Source of the DNA: Lithodes maja
Lineage: Eukaryota; Arthropoda; Malacostraca; Decapoda; Lithodidae
Length of the DNA: 64,000 nucleotides
Reading direction: 5' to 3'
Assembly (NCBI GenBank): GCA_037953745.1
Contig: JBAKBP010001417.1
Location: 150,150 to 214,149, forward strand
This document shows positions 46,801 through 53,615 of the stretch, piece after piece. Position numbers and translations under genes: made by a program. The notes under the pieces are model-generated. The model searched no databases and was not told where the DNA came from. It was given only the letters and a program-made list of their open reading frames with translations. How positions within the stretch are numbered: position 1 is the stretch's first letter; each line of letters starts with the position of its first letter.

Positions 46801-49800
46801 TCGTTAAGGTTGAAGAGGATGGCATTGACCCCCGTAAGCTGCTGGAAGAACATGAGGCCCACACAGATCATAAGGGGCTTCATGATGTAAGGGGCAGAGA
46901 GGTCCTTCAACGAGACTTTGCTCTTGGCCGCCTCCTCTTGAATCTGACGCAGGGCATCCAACTCTTGTTCAACGTTGTAGTGCTTTCCTGGGGCGTGGAG
47001 AAAGCGAGTGGTAGCGAGACAGCATATATATATTTTTGTTTTAACAGCAAGCTAAATTTGTACATTTTTCGATAGAAAAATGTCTCCGGCAAAGCCGGAT
47101 TTCTCCATACAATGCTGGCTCGCTATCGCTCGCCAGGAAGAAATCGACACCTGGATTCATTATAGGTAGGCCAGAAATTGTGACCACTAACCTCTGTAAC
47201 TCAAAAACGAGAGTATTTGAGCTAATATTTTCACCAACTTCGAAGAGTCGGCCAGGGAATAGGTGTGGACATTTGCAGCCCATTTCCTTTAGCCCCTTTT
47301 GAGTTACAGATGATGGAGGTCCCGATTTCCGGCCTACCTATACTGAATGGACTATGTAACGTTATGCACCAAGTCCTCGCAGAAAATATGAATAATCAGT
47401 CGAGCATTGTTAGTCATTCATCTGTCTGTCGTATCATGCTTAAACATCTGGACTGATATGCTGTTCCAGCAAAATTAGTGGACATTTGTATGGGAAACAT
47501 TTACCCATGACTTTTAGATCTATTTCATGAGATGAATGATTAATCCAATTTATCAAATTGAATGATGAATCCAAATTATCAAATATATGTCCCACACAGA
47601 TGATACAGGGCTTCATAATGCGGATTTCTTTCCACACTGACTTCAAAGAGAGGAGCCATGGATATTAGCACTGTGGCAAAGCACAGTCTAACGTATGCCT
47701 CCACACCTTACCTCTAAAATGTTGGAGCACTGCCCTCGCCTCTTCCACTTTGCCCTTGGTCAGCAGGTATGCAGGGGTCTCCTTAGCCAAGAAGAAGCAA
47801 AGGACGGTGAAGACAAGAACGGGGATGGTACATACGCCGGCCAGTCCTCGCCAGGATGTCATGAAGGCACCCACCACATAGGAAAACAATATCCCAGACA
47901 CCACCATCAGCTGAAAGGCCGAACCTGCAAGGAAAATTATATTTGGAAAGTTTCATTAATCCTCATGTGGTAGATCCCTTTGAAGCTTCTCTTGAGGTAG
48001 ACTAATATATCTATGTATGATCTGTGTCCCATGAATATTCTTTCCTCTCACTTAAACATTAGGCTACCATAGTGCGGTGGGAGTATGAACATGATTAGAT
48101 TAATATCCAGTATTCGAGAATGGATAATAAGTCGTAGGCATGTGCATAAACCTTTAACTGTCTAGGTGGTGTAATGGTTAAGGTGTCAAAAATCTGTGTG
48201 TGATAACCCGGGTTCGAATCCTGGTGGATCGCACGTGCTTTCATTAATTTCATAGGAGTTGTTTGGTGAAGTTAATAAAATATAGATATACTGATATATG
48301 TTTGTGTTTATGTTTTTCTATGCTCAAACTCTACCTATACATAGGCTTACATTCTTTGATTCTATCGCTCAACACAACAAAGTCAGGAGTTCTTATTCCT
48401 AATGGCGAGTGAAACAATGAGACAGTTGAATGCTTCAACCGGCTTGTTCGTAGTCGTATACCTTCATAGACGTATGGCGCCTTGTTATCTTCTCATGGTC
48501 CATTGTAGGCTAACTCCGACATCTCAAAGTCACATCGCTACTGTCTCGTCTCATCTCACGATCTCTGACAACTCTCTTTCACGCCACCTATTGATCTTCT
48601 CACTCACTAAAACAAAAGTGAAAAGTTAAAGGAAGCTAATTTTAGAGCTAACCACCCACCTTACCTAACATTCCTCTAATATCGGCGGAAGCAATCTCTC
48701 CTATGTAGACAGGTAGGTTGATGCATTGGAGGCCAGTGTACACTCCGGCGATCACACGACCACTGATCAACATGGCGAAGTTCTGACCGAAGGCTGGGGA
48801 AGTTGAATATGATTAATTTAGTTTTACATCCATATATTTATCCTTTTATCTATCTATCTATCTATCTACAGTATCTATCTCTATCTACAGTATCTATCTC
48901 TACCTATTAATCTGTCTTTCTTTCTATAAATCCATCTATCTTATACGAATTGTCCATGTTCAACATAATAAACCCACCTTGTGATAGAGTGAAATTCTAT
49001 CCATTCTGTATTTGTTCTAAGTTGCAATGAAACCTTTTATGAAAACACAAATGATTTAACTAACCATCTATCAATCTTTGTCTATGTTCTTATTCCCTAT
49101 TTGTCTGTACATGTTTTTCTCTTAACCATATGTCAGTCTATCTATCTTATCTATATATCCATCTAATTCTAATCACAATATCAAAGTTCAAGGCAAAGGC
49201 TGTGGAAGGGGTACATATGAGAGTTACTTGTGAATTATTTCGGTATATGAGGACGATTTCTTTACTTTATTCAGACTAATAGTACACTCTAAAATATCTA
49301 GGTTGTTAAGGGGGTATGTAAAAGGTATATAAGACCATTGGGTATGTTGATAGTGTTTTATCTTGCTATCCTTGTATTAGCGGGGTTTAATACTGATAAC
49401 ATACCTTGGCATGGGTAGATTATTGTTGGAAATGATGCTTAACCTACTTGCTCTTCAATAAGTGCCCAGACCTCTCCATGCCAAGTTAATATAGGATGCC
49501 ACCCAAATGTAATGATAATCTAACCCTACAAAGATCATATCTCATTACCAATGAGTGGTCACACTCAACTAAAGTTGCGTTCCCAATCTTACGAAAAAAA
49601 AAAAGAAAAGAAAAACTTTACTTACCAATTAATGCCCAGGACCCGACCATGAGCAGGACCGAACCCAGCATGGTCCACCTCCTCCCTACGGCTTTAATGA
49701 CCAGACCACCAATGGGCCCCGCCACCAGGGCCCCCAGGCTGAGGGACGAACTGAACCAATTGTATTCATCCTTCGTCAGCGTGAGTTTCTCGGGGTCCAT

Positions 49801-50462
49801 GGTGTTGTTCATGAGCATGGGTCCCGCAGGAGACGTGTACCCCAGACAGGTCCCAAAGCTGAAAGCCCCCATCGTTACTGGTTGGTTGTAGGGAAAGCAG
49901 GATTATAGATTAGTTATTCTTGTATATTTGTATTTGATAGTGACATAATATAACCTGAATGTAACTACGATAGTAGGGTTGGGTGGTGGATGATAATGAC
50001 CGTGTTTGATGGAGGAGCAATAATGGTTTGATGGTTTCACAGGTACGTCACGGAAGCCTTGTCCGTTTCCTAGTCATTCAGGTGTGACTTTAACCTCATG
50101 ACACAGGGACAAGTGGCTTTATTCTCCACATTTGGTAATGCACCATATTAACGAAAATTAGGGGACGGTGTGAAACAAGCTGTGGCAAAATATTATACTG
50201 ATCCAACAGTTTGTTAATAAGTTATTCCCGATAAACGATGCCTCACGGCCTCTGAAACCCACAGCAGTTTCCCATAAGAGTGCAAAATGTTCCAGAATTG
50301 TTGCCAGAAAAATGTTGATCATCGAATGTTGACTATAAAAGCTCTCGTGTGATACCAGGTTAAAACTTAAAACGTACCTGCCAGAGCTGTAATGTACTGT
50401 ATGAGGTGGGCTGGAGGCTTGTCATTCACCAGCCGAGAAGTGGACTTGTGGGTGTCGTCCAT
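28926..50462 (-). CDS. Tret1-like facilitated trehalose/sugar transporter (MFS, SLC2-type), 10 coding exons
   Basis: Joining the ten exons listed separately gives 482 residues, normal for the family. It is a plasma-membrane facilitator with twelve expected TM helices that exchanges trehalose or other sugars between haemolymph and tissues (family knowledge). Diagnostic features: GRR after TM2 (93-95), GR in TM4 (124-125), PVYIGE (140-145), RGMLG (152-156), KETPAYLL (203-210, usually PESPRWL), QQLTGVN (275-281), DRLGRK (323-328), GYGPIPW (381-387), GELFTPDVR (391-399) and PETKGKT (453-459). NNT (52-54) and NTT (295-297) are possible N-glycosylation sites. All introns are GT-AG with matching phases. 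A splice acceptor 39 nt upstream of the ATG implies a non-coding 5' exon not identified here. The substrate is inferred; a general sugar transporter is possible. No coding lesion seen. Confidence 0.92.
29183..29218 (-). mobile_element. SINE tail scrap in intron 9
   Basis: The minus strand matches the ggagtgccacatg-atttgttga tail seen after the SINE head at 45909-45996; the head is missing. Confidence 0.35.
29340..29838. other. Intron 9, short local repeats only
   Basis: Four imperfect units near 29670-29850 share ctcacctgaagtggctaaa and a following gta-ata-tagag phrase; the last one forms the exon 9 donor. Nothing else seen. Confidence 0.5.
29839..29942 (-). CDS. Transporter exon 9
   Basis: Acceptor TTCCCCAG|GCGAG, donor CTTCAG|GTAAGC; 104 nt, phase 1 in, 0 out. 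Encodes GELFTPDVRDKASG and TM11. A long CT microsatellite sits just upstream in intron 8. Confidence 0.93.
29968..30049. repeat. (CT)n microsatellite
   Basis: Interrupted CT run, about 25 bp upstream of exon 9 on the minus strand, where it reads GA. Confidence 0.95.
30770..31512 (+). repeat. Tandem array of branchpoint-plus-acceptor units upstream of LINE A ORF1
   Basis: Units of about 45-50 bp, grouped in larger repeats of about 295 bp, each hold GCTAAC followed 25-29 nt later by a T-rich tract and YAG. GCTAAC starts at 30806, 30854, 30901, 31051, 31100, 31192, 31345, 31393, 31440 and 31486. YAG ends at 30881, 30945, 30990, 31031, 31080, 31125, 31172, 31235, 31284, 31325, 31373, 31418 and 31512. 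The last is 22 nt before the ORF1 ATG. Confidence 0.8.
31534..32544 (+). pseudogene. LINE A ORF1: zinc-finger N-terminus and SGNH/GDSL esterase domain (broken)
   Basis: The ATG at 31534 opens MAPQRTCTSCSGKFG. A CxxC...CRFC finger is followed by a short coiled coil (KIDALTTKIESLQEF) and a T/P-rich stretch, ending at 31875. A frameshift leads to the frame from 31881, which carries VRLVGDSMVRG (GDS nucleophile block) and IHVGSNDV (GSND block). A second shift near 32390 leads to DGVHLNEVGAARLGRLL (DxxH block), stop 32544. Esterase-type ORF1 proteins are known from CR1 LINEs; their role in transposition is not settled. The intact counterpart is at 61022-62050. Confidence 0.8.
32610..33610 (+). pseudogene. 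LINE A copy 4 ORF2, endonuclease region
   Basis: Encodes VNARSIRNK, IGITESWL, TVILGDFNLP (APE catalytic blocks), then an in-frame TAG at 33048-33050 where the intact copy has TGG. A further stop and frame change follow before the frame at 33150 with the SDYRTITF block (His of SDH replaced by Tyr). Not functional. Confidence 0.85.
33611..35971 (+). pseudogene. LINE A copy 4 ORF2, reverse transcriptase, split by a retroposon
   Basis: RT blocks as in the copy at 4059, but with a nonsense codon near 33763, a 6-bp loss (KEAKDSKP against KEAKDELSKP), a frameshift in the ETVIRD segment, and frameshifts at SGVPQG and in MIPSLK. The FADDTKI motif is intact. The 557-bp insert at 34443-34999 interrupts it within RKQRVV. 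Terminal LTAFVNE and stop at 35969-35971. Confidence 0.85.
34443..34999 (-). mobile_element. 557-bp retroposon with (CAA)n tail, inserted in LINE A
   Basis: Flanked by the 13-bp direct repeat agaaagcaaagag (34430-34442 and 35000-35012). On the minus strand it begins tttgctcagctttctcggcg and ends in gaagaagaagaac(aac)n, the form of a tailed SINE inserted by LINE machinery. It contains ggcggctttctagggcc and a possible B-box, gggttctagtc. Removing it restores the LINE sequence. No protein; ORFs on both strands are shadows. Confidence 0.8.
36191..36246. repeat. (TC)n microsatellite at LINE tail
   Basis: About 28 TC units directly after the decamer tail; the tail's final 'ctct' probably seeded it. 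Confidence 0.95.
36385..36935 (+). repeat. Dispersed repeat D2, copy 1
   Basis: Shares with 40312-40880 the words cttaacctttaaa, cccgccaggcgaa, cattcctgacgaaaat, cacaccctccctct, aggagtgataggaggtatgg and cttaatcacatatt, in the same order. Starts at TTAACC, possibly another TTAA element. No ORF. Confidence 0.7.
37105..37330 (+). mobile_element. 3' end of the jockey/I-like LINE (read on the minus strand)
   Basis: Read on the minus strand it gives ctctggaactctct, tatgacttaaactgcttcaaact, ccagacattttggctcgaac, ttgattttggccctgtcac and an A/G-rich tail, matching 45630-45830. The element is therefore in minus orientation despite the '+' entry here. Confidence 0.7.
37448..37824. mobile_element. TTAA fold-back element F1, abutting exon 8
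   Basis: TTAAGGGGGGTCACCGG at the left, GTGGGCTCCCTTAA at the right; arms with cttgtatccattcggcccca in both orientations around ttttcgataga/tctatcgaaaaa. It is 26 bp from the exon 8 donor. Confidence 0.75.
37851..37994 (-). CDS. Transporter exon 8
   Basis: Acceptor CATTAACAG|TGGCC, donor ATGG|GTACGT; 144 nt, phase 1. Encodes the loop with EKDLDEDKAAE and TM10 with GYGPIPW. An F1 fold-back element ends 26 bases from the donor. Confidence 0.92.
38000..38960. other. Intron 7: microsatellites and M2-type repeat debris
   Basis: Holds T-runs and TA-runs (38170-38230, 38567-38625), an (ATA)n run near 38257-38285 and a worn M2 copy (38440-38790, with cgaaagccgatat and cgctatcgctagcc). No coding sequence. 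Confidence 0.6.
38966..39187. mobile_element. Small inverted-repeat element T1, copy 1
   Basis: Starts tatactctgcttcttttcaa and ends with its imperfect reverse complement ...gaaaccgagtata(g). About 70-80% similar by eye to 54209-54427. It ends 6 bp from the exon 7 remnant. Confidence 0.7.
39193..39228 (-). pseudogene. Remnant of a duplicated transporter exon 7 (3' half)
   Basis: The minus strand reads ACT CTC TCT GCG GCT ATG ATC ATC TCG CTG G|GTAAGTCC, i.e. TLSAAMIISLG with a consensus donor, against TLSSTAMIISLG in exon 7. The flanking intron is also similar (ttggactta / ttggactga). The 5' half is replaced by an M1 miniature element starting at the site that is TTAA in exon 7 (ctcTTAActc). 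No acceptor remains. Confidence 0.75.
39237..39679. mobile_element. TTAA miniature element M1 with internal minisatellite
   Basis: Outer arms ttctggttatcattagacgat and tcgtttaattatatccagaat, right end cataatcctcaaggggTTAA, as in the other M1 copies. The centre is expanded about nine-fold with the 35-40-bp unit 'aggaatcaaaggggtaaaaa' plus 'tatctaaattaactctct'. The next element begins at 39681. Confidence 0.75.
39681..40049. mobile_element. TTAA-bounded element M2, beside exon 7
   Basis: TTAAGGGGGTAGTGCTTG at the left, CCCTCCCCTTAA at the right; core ttcggtagacaaatttcccgg, cgaaggccgg, cgctatcgctcgccagg. It ends 20 bp from the end of exon 7. Confidence 0.7.
40069..40162 (-). CDS. Transporter exon 7
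   Basis: Acceptor TTGTTCAG|GTGATA, donor CTCG|GTCAGT (non-consensus C at +3); 94 nt, phase 0 in, 1 out. Encodes TM8, VDRLGRK and the start of TM9 (STAMIISL). A partial duplicate with a stronger donor lies downstream at 39193-39228. Confidence 0.9.
40312..40880 (+). repeat. Dispersed repeat D2, copy 2 (intron 6)
   Basis: Same word order as 36385-36935 with a longer middle, including an extra ctcaaggggaggtccgag segment and a G-run at 40775-40788. Confidence 0.7.
40952..41008 (-). CDS. Transporter exon 6 (57-nt microexon)
   Basis: Acceptor CTTCCAG|GGAGCC, donor GTGCAG|GTAAGT, phase 0 on both sides. Encodes 19 residues (GANTTMDEDVNAIIVGAVQ) forming the loop before TM8. Too short to appear as an ORF; found by splice sites and family pattern. 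Confidence 0.9.
41211..41424. mobile_element. TTAA miniature element M1 in intron 5
   Basis: TTAACTCTTTGAGGATCATG at the left and tggatcctcaagggg at the right, where the last TTAA has mutated; arms ttgctatcattagacgatt / aatcatctaatgataacc. Confidence 0.65.
41690..43684 (+). pseudogene. Jockey/I-like LINE ORF2: endonuclease plus first half of RT
   Basis: The frame is open from about 41690 (no ATG; the track-like start at 41867 is a GTG within it). Endonuclease blocks: INFCNIRGLSSNF (Asn), LLFLTETQ (Glu), ISILGDFNVHHRQW, LFSPLGSSDHKLI (SDH). The linker is followed by RT: NKAYGPDGVPP, NYRPIALISCLSK, RQYGFLKGRSTGD, IALDISKAFDRVWH (motif A) and SGVPQG, where a run of 39 T starts. No stops over about 650 codons, so this half is young. 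The catalytic YADD block is missing because of the antisense insertion; the element resumes at about 45200. It lies in intron 5, opposite in direction to the transporter. Confidence 0.85.
43897..43902 (-). promoter_or_regulatory. Polyadenylation signal AATAAA
   Basis: Minus-strand CTTAATAAAGG immediately followed by the inner poly(A) tract. The signal lies 2 bases from the tail, closer than usual, so the tail may have slipped or expanded. Confidence 0.7.
43988..45200 (-). CDS. C-terminal part of a retroelement protein with zinc knuckle and nuclease-like region
   Basis: Open for about 400 codons on the minus strand; the first 30 residues of the longer frame (45295-45200) are antisense LINE and not part of it. 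Visible: GVKHRWTFLMRTVPGI, LLALPPRFGGMGIINP, a charged coiled coil (ENDEVDEEEQRNARQEI), then CACG...HCMTCKKGGF (zinc-knuckle-like), RHDEVRD, EARVDVSARGFW and QRAFFDIRIFNP. The order Cys/His knuckle, RHD, Glu, then Asp-rich strand resembles the restriction-like endonuclease end of R2-type retrotransposons. I infer a related PD-(D/E)XK fold; the family is not certain and the RT part is absent. Start unknown (5'-truncated). Confidence 0.5.
45200..45830 (+). pseudogene. Jockey/I-like LINE, RT C-terminus and 3' end (continuation of 41690)
   Basis: Resumes at SLAKAASQKLGVLNRL, then FFSPAQLLALYRGIVRPC, YCSHVWGGSSHT. After a frameshift near 45440 come the terminal ELWNSLPESVFPSSYDLNC and FKLRVSRHFGSNVP (stop 45728-45730). 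The 3' UTR ends in an A-rich tail with short aaac units near 45812-45832. Confidence 0.8.
45909..45996 (-). mobile_element. tRNA-derived SINE in intron 5
   Basis: Minus strand: A-box-like tgatagcgtaatgcatagtg, B-box gggttcgagtcc, then tail cggagtgccacatgtatttg. The acceptor stem does not pair, so it is not called a tRNA gene. Confidence 0.5.
46431..46527 (-). pseudogene. Remnant of a duplicated transporter exon 5 (3' part)
   Basis: The minus strand encodes LLNICVGLMSFQQFSGV and, after a one-base loss, AVLFNLN, matching LMICVGLMFFQQLTGV / AILFNLN of exon 5 at 46791-46987. No donor follows (attattgtgggc instead of a GTGAGT), and the frame is broken. Confidence 0.75.
46530..46770. mobile_element. 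M2-type repeat between exon 5 and its remnant
   Basis: Core phrases gacacctaaatggcacgaaagg, actaatggggcgaacgtc and catgagggagaaggggg are present; the ends are not preserved. Confidence 0.5.
46791..46987 (-). CDS. Transporter exon 5
   Basis: Acceptor GCCCCAG|GAAAGC, donor TTCAGT|GTGAGT; 197 nt, phase 1 in, phase 0 out. Encodes the end of the cytoplasmic loop and TM7 with GLMFFQQLTGVNA. Decayed duplicates lie on both sides (46431-46527, 47588-47660). An F1-type repeat fragment begins only about 15 bases upstream of the acceptor. Confidence 0.92.
46995..47160. mobile_element. F1 fold-back core in intron 4
   Basis: agcgagtggtagcgag, ttttcgatagaaaaatgtctcc, aagccggatttctccatac and cgctatcgctcgccagg; outer arms missing. 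Confidence 0.6.
47161..47342. mobile_element. 182-bp palindromic miniature element with TA ends
   Basis: Terminal inverted repeats TATAGGTAGGCCAGAAAT and ATTTCCGGCCTACCTATA, with a second inner pair, ctgtaactcaaaa / ttttgagttacag. A TA dinucleotide at each end fits a Tc1/mariner-type target duplication. Confidence 0.7.
47588..47660 (-). pseudogene. Second remnant of a duplicated transporter exon 5 (middle part)
   Basis: The minus strand encodes LSLKSVWKEIRIMKPCIICVG, aligning to VSLKDLSAPYIMKPLMICVG of exon 5 with one extra codon; homology ends after cccacac. It lies upstream of exon 5 in transcript order. No acceptor or donor retained. Confidence 0.75.
47712..47924 (-). CDS. Transporter exon 4
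   Basis: Acceptor TTGCAG|GTTCGG, donor AGAG|GTAAGG; 213 nt, phase 1. Encodes TM5-TM6 (TSWRGLAG) and the KETPAYLLTKG motif that opens the large cytoplasmic loop. Confidence 0.93.
48157..48256 (+). mobile_element. tRNA-derived SINE-like sequence in intron 3
   Basis: A-box tggtgtaatggttaagg, B-box gggttcgaatcc with a paired T-stem (ccggg/cctgg), tail gcacgtgctttcatt. The outer acceptor strands do not pair, which argues against a functional tRNA gene. Confidence 0.5.
48665..48793 (-). CDS. Transporter exon 3
   Basis: Acceptor CCCCAG|CCTTC, donor TTAG|GTAAGG; 129 nt, phase 1. Encodes TM4-TM5 with SGR, PVYIGEI and ADIRGML. Confidence 0.93.
48800..49600. other. Intron 2, (TATC)n and no other feature
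   Basis: Imperfect TATC/TCTA runs at 48850-48905 and 49080-49165. 49310-49430 carries words of the 26058 palindrome family (aaggtatataagacc, tatccttgta, gggtagattatt). Confidence 0.5.
49626..49877 (-). CDS. Transporter exon 2
   Basis: Acceptor ACCAACCAG|TAACG, donor ATTG|GTAAGT; 252 nt, phase 1 in and out. Encodes TM1, the glycosylatable loop with MNNT, TM2 and the AVGRR loop motif. The plus-strand ORF across it is a shadow. Confidence 0.93.
50378..50462 (-). CDS. Transporter exon 1 (start codon)
   Basis: ATG at 50462-50460, 28 codons plus one base (MDDTHKSTSRLVNDKPPAHL...), donor CAG|GTACGT. Cytoplasmic N-terminus running into TM1. The 5' UTR continues to an acceptor, TTTTCCAG|GTATC, at 50501. 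Confidence 0.88.
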
Positions 50463-50532
50463 CGTGATTTAATTTAGTTCCCCTGGTAGTTCTATAGATA
50501 CCTGGAAAACAACAGAAAACGACTCCTATGAA

Positions 50533-50897
50533 TTAAGGGAGCCCAACTCGCTATTTTTCTCTTTCTCTCCTTCTCTCTTTGGCCCCATTCAGCCTACTGT
50601 TTTAATACGTTTACCCCCATCCGTGTCAATATTTTCCTGGCGAGCGTAAGCGAGCCATCATATATATATTTTTGTTTTGGCAGCAAGCTAAATTTGTACA
50701 TTTTTCGATAGAAAAATGTCTCCGGCGAAGCCAAATTTCTCCATACAATGCTGGCTCGCTATCGTTCGCCAGGAAGAAATCGACACCTGGATGGGGATAA
50801 ACGTCTAAACAGTTGGCTGAATGGGGTCGAATGGATACAAGCCAGGGAAAGAGAGAAAAGGAGATAAAAATAAAAGAAAGCCGGTGACCCCCCTTAA
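50533..50897. mobile_element. TTAA fold-back element F1, just upstream of exon 1
   Basis: TTAAGGGAGCCC...GACCCCCCTTAA; both arms and core complete. It ends 32 bp from the 5' UTR acceptor of the transporter gene, so it lies in the first, non-coding intron. Confidence 0.75.
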
Positions 50898-51144
50898 TAA
50901 GAAACATAAACAAAATCGTCAATTATCAACTCTGCGTAAGCAGAGTTTGGTATCGCCACCCCGTATAGTGGGTACCACACGAAAACAAAATCTGTCGTCG
51001 TCGTCGTCGTCGTCCGTCTGTCTAGACCGTTGGACGGATTTTCACCAAATTTCACACAAACATTTGTTGCGTGAATGCAAACGTCAGTCAAAAAAGATTT
51101 TTTTAATTTATGCAATAGTTATGATTTTAGGTCCAAAATATGTT

Positions 51145-51590
51145 TGTGGTGATGAAGTTCATAATAATGGTGATGATGGCAGTAGTAGTGATGATGGTGA
51201 CAGTAGAATAGATTATGGAAATATTTGTGACAATAGTAATGATGATGGTTATAGTAGTAGTGATGTTAACAGTAGTAATGATGATTGTAAGATGGTGGTG
51301 ATGATATTAGTAATGATGGTTGATAGTTGTAGTATCAATGATGATAGTAGTGATTAAGATGCTAGTGACAATGGACAGTGATGATGGTGAGAGTAGTAGT
51401 GATAATTGTAATTGTAGTAGTGATGATGATCATAGTAATGGTGATGATGACAGTACTCGTGATGATTGTGGCAGTTGTAGTGATGATGGCGGTTGTAGTG
51501 ATGATGGCAGTAGTAGTGATTATGTTGATTGTGATTGATGATGGTATTAGTAGTGATGATGGTAACCCATCGCAGAGTTGGGTATGCCGT
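51145..51590. repeat. Degenerate (GAT)n/(GTA)n tract
   Basis: About 440 bp of imperfect gatgatgg / agtagtagtgatgat repeats; several long ORFs on both strands are products of the repeat. Confidence 0.9.
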
Positions 51591-51721
51591 TTTGATTTTG
51601 GGCAAAACGGCACGTCTACTTTATTGTTATTATTTTATTTTTTGTTCTGGCGAGCGCTACACACCTGTACTGAGGCGCCTGTACACACCTTTAACCTTAC
51701 TCAGTGTCAGGCAGTGGCGTC

Positions 51722-52561
51722 ACCAGGGGGGGGGGGGGGGGCTTGTGGGGGCTTAGCCCCCCCAAATCAAGGACTCAGCCCCCCCAAAAATGCAAACCCC
51801 AAAACTGCCAAAAGTAATTCAAATAAATAAATAAAAATTAAATAATAAATAATGCATAACCAGTTCACCACATTCATCAGCCCTGCATCCAACCCCCCCC
51901 CCCCCCAATCTACTGTTTATTAATTGATCCATACAGGTTAAATACGAATTGTTTATGTAATGTGAATATTTATTCACAATTTACATAAACCTATGGCTAT
52001 GACTCAAATCATAATAGTAATATTAGTAAGTTTCCCCTATATTTTCACCAAGCTTGGTTTTCTTTGAAGCTTGAGCCGTTATATTTATTGAAATTATTGG
52101 AAATATAAATGCAATATGTATTGTTTTTATGAGACTTATTATATGTTTACAATATAATATATTATTTATATTAATCTCAGGGCTTTAAAATTGGTTTATT
52201 TTAATTATTTAGTCTAAAAATATACCGGTATATTAATATTATATTATGCATTTTCGAATGTTCGGAGAATCGGATTGTTTACGTTGAGAAGTGCCTGAAC
52301 TGTGGCTGGTATCAGTTGTGTGGTATCAGGCTCATCAATATTTATGTGTCATATGTTTCTTACTTATACACATTTTTAGGCCTCAAAAAGGCCCCAGAAA
52401 CTGCTCAAATTTCAAAATTTTCCGGGGGGGCTTACAGCCCCCCCCCCCCCCCCCCCCCCGACCTCCCAGCTGCTCAGGCTCGCTTCGCTCGCCACCCACC
52501 CACCTATCTATGCCAGGGCTACAGCCCCCCCAAAAAATGTTTACCCCTGGTGACGCCACTG
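51722..52561. mobile_element. hAT-like non-autonomous element, 840 bp
   Basis: 18-bp terminal inverted repeats, CAGTGGCGTCACCAGGGG / CCCCTGGTGACGCCACTG, flanked by the 8-bp direct repeat GTGTCAGG (51714-51721, 52562-52569). The 8-bp duplication and the CAGTGGCG end are characteristic of hAT elements. G-runs and C-runs lie just inside each end. There is no transposase ORF; the reading frames inside are short. Confidence 0.85.
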
Positions 52562-52569
52562 GTGTCAGG

Positions 52570-52760
52570 TCAGGTCAGGTGAAGGTATTGAGGGATAAAT
52601 CTTTACAACGGCACCTCGTAGCTACTTTCTACTTTTCCTATTTTCTGAAGAGTGTAGAGAGGGTAGAAGGAGTGTCAGAGAGAGAGGAAGCTGTTGGAGT
52701 GGCTTTGTTATGTGTGTTATTAATCTGTATACGTCGTCGAGGTGTCCCCCGACTGGGTGC
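52570..52760 (+). repeat. Dispersed repeat with an inverted copy at 54505-54665
   Basis: gaaggtattgagggataaat, gcacctcgtag, ttcctattttctgaagagtg, agagggtagaagg and gtggctttgttatgtgtg recur as reverse complement at 54505-54665. It was the target of the hAT insertion. Unknown class. Confidence 0.65.
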
Positions 52761-52794
52761 GAGCATATGAAACATGCTAGGACGTACTACCACA

Positions 52795-52882
52795 CCCACT
52801 AAATGTCCGCCTTGGCTGGGATTGAACCCAGGTCAAGCAGATTCACATTTGAGCGTGCTCTCCACTCATCTCCCGCGGCTCT
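52795..52882 (-). mobile_element. tRNA-derived SINE-like head
   Basis: Minus strand: ccgcgggagatgagtggagagc (A-box region) and B-box gggttcaatccc at about 40 bp spacing. Confidence 0.45.
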
Positions 52883-53059
52883 AAAAAAATATGGGTATGA
52901 ATAGGGTTAATAGAAGTGTCCGTAATAATGATACCCTTATAAAGGTGTATTACCACACTGTATAAAAGGAACACTTATTTTATCAAGCACGGTGTGAACA
53001 TCAACAGTGTTTTAATCGTTTATGTGTTCTAAAGTGAATAGATAATTGGTTATGTTCAA

Positions 53060-53395
53060 CATTTTTTTGTTACAATTACTTTTTTTTGTTTTAGTTTCCT
53101 CCCTAGACCTGTATCAAGCTTAAAAACCACCCGCTAGACCCCCCTTCGAGATACATTTTTAAATTTTTCGGTAGAGAAATGTTTCGGTCAAAGGCCGGTT
53201 CGTCACAAATTACAGGCTCGCTATCGCCTGCCAGGAAGAAATCGAGACCTAAATACTACGAAAGGTCTTAATATTGTCAAAGAAATGGGGCGAAAGATCA
53301 TGAAAACACGACACTAATGGGGCGAACGTCTTAAAATTTTCAAATTAGTGGGGCTAAGCATGAGGGTGTCCAGAAACCAAAAAAAAAAAAAAAAA
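53060..53395. mobile_element. M2-type element ending in poly(A)
   Basis: agtttcctccctagacctgt, ttcggtagagaaatg, aaaggccggttcg, actaatggggcgaacg; an A-run at 53378-53399 replaces the usual right end and runs to the next TTAA. Confidence 0.55.
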
Positions 53396-53401
53396 AAAAT
53401 C

Positions 53402-53615
53402 TTAACCCCTCCAGTACCGGGAAAGTCCTTTTCGTAGTGTTCTGGCAACTATTAGACGATTGTATTCATCTTAGTAAGGACCTCTAGCAATAATAAGGCT
53501 TCAAACTATCTCAACCAACCCTTTTAACTACCCCAGATCCTTCCCTAAACTGCACAAAATCGTCTAAATATGGCTAGAAAAAAAAATAACACGTCGCTGA
53601 TTCTCAAAGGGTTAA
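53402..53615. mobile_element. TTAA miniature element M1
   Basis: TTAACCCCTCCAGTACCGGG at the left, tctcaaagggTTAA at the right; arms ctggcaactattagacgatt / aatcgtctaaatatggctag. Shares its right TTAA with the next copy. Confidence 0.7.

Noticed and set aside
47440..47646. 68-codon minus-strand ORF taken as a gene
   Set aside because: Its conserved part is the exon 5 remnant (IMKPCIICVG); the rest is intron.
48157..48256. Functional tRNA gene
   Set aside because: A and B boxes and the T-stem are present, but the acceptor stem does not pair; SINE-derived is the better reading. The same applies to 9466, 24452, 45909, 52795 and 55398.
49496..49891. 131-codon plus-strand ORF
   Set aside because: Antisense shadow of transporter exon 2.
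51145..51830. Long ORFs rich in D/S/G or V/M/I
   Set aside because: Products of the degenerate (GAT)n tract on both strands.
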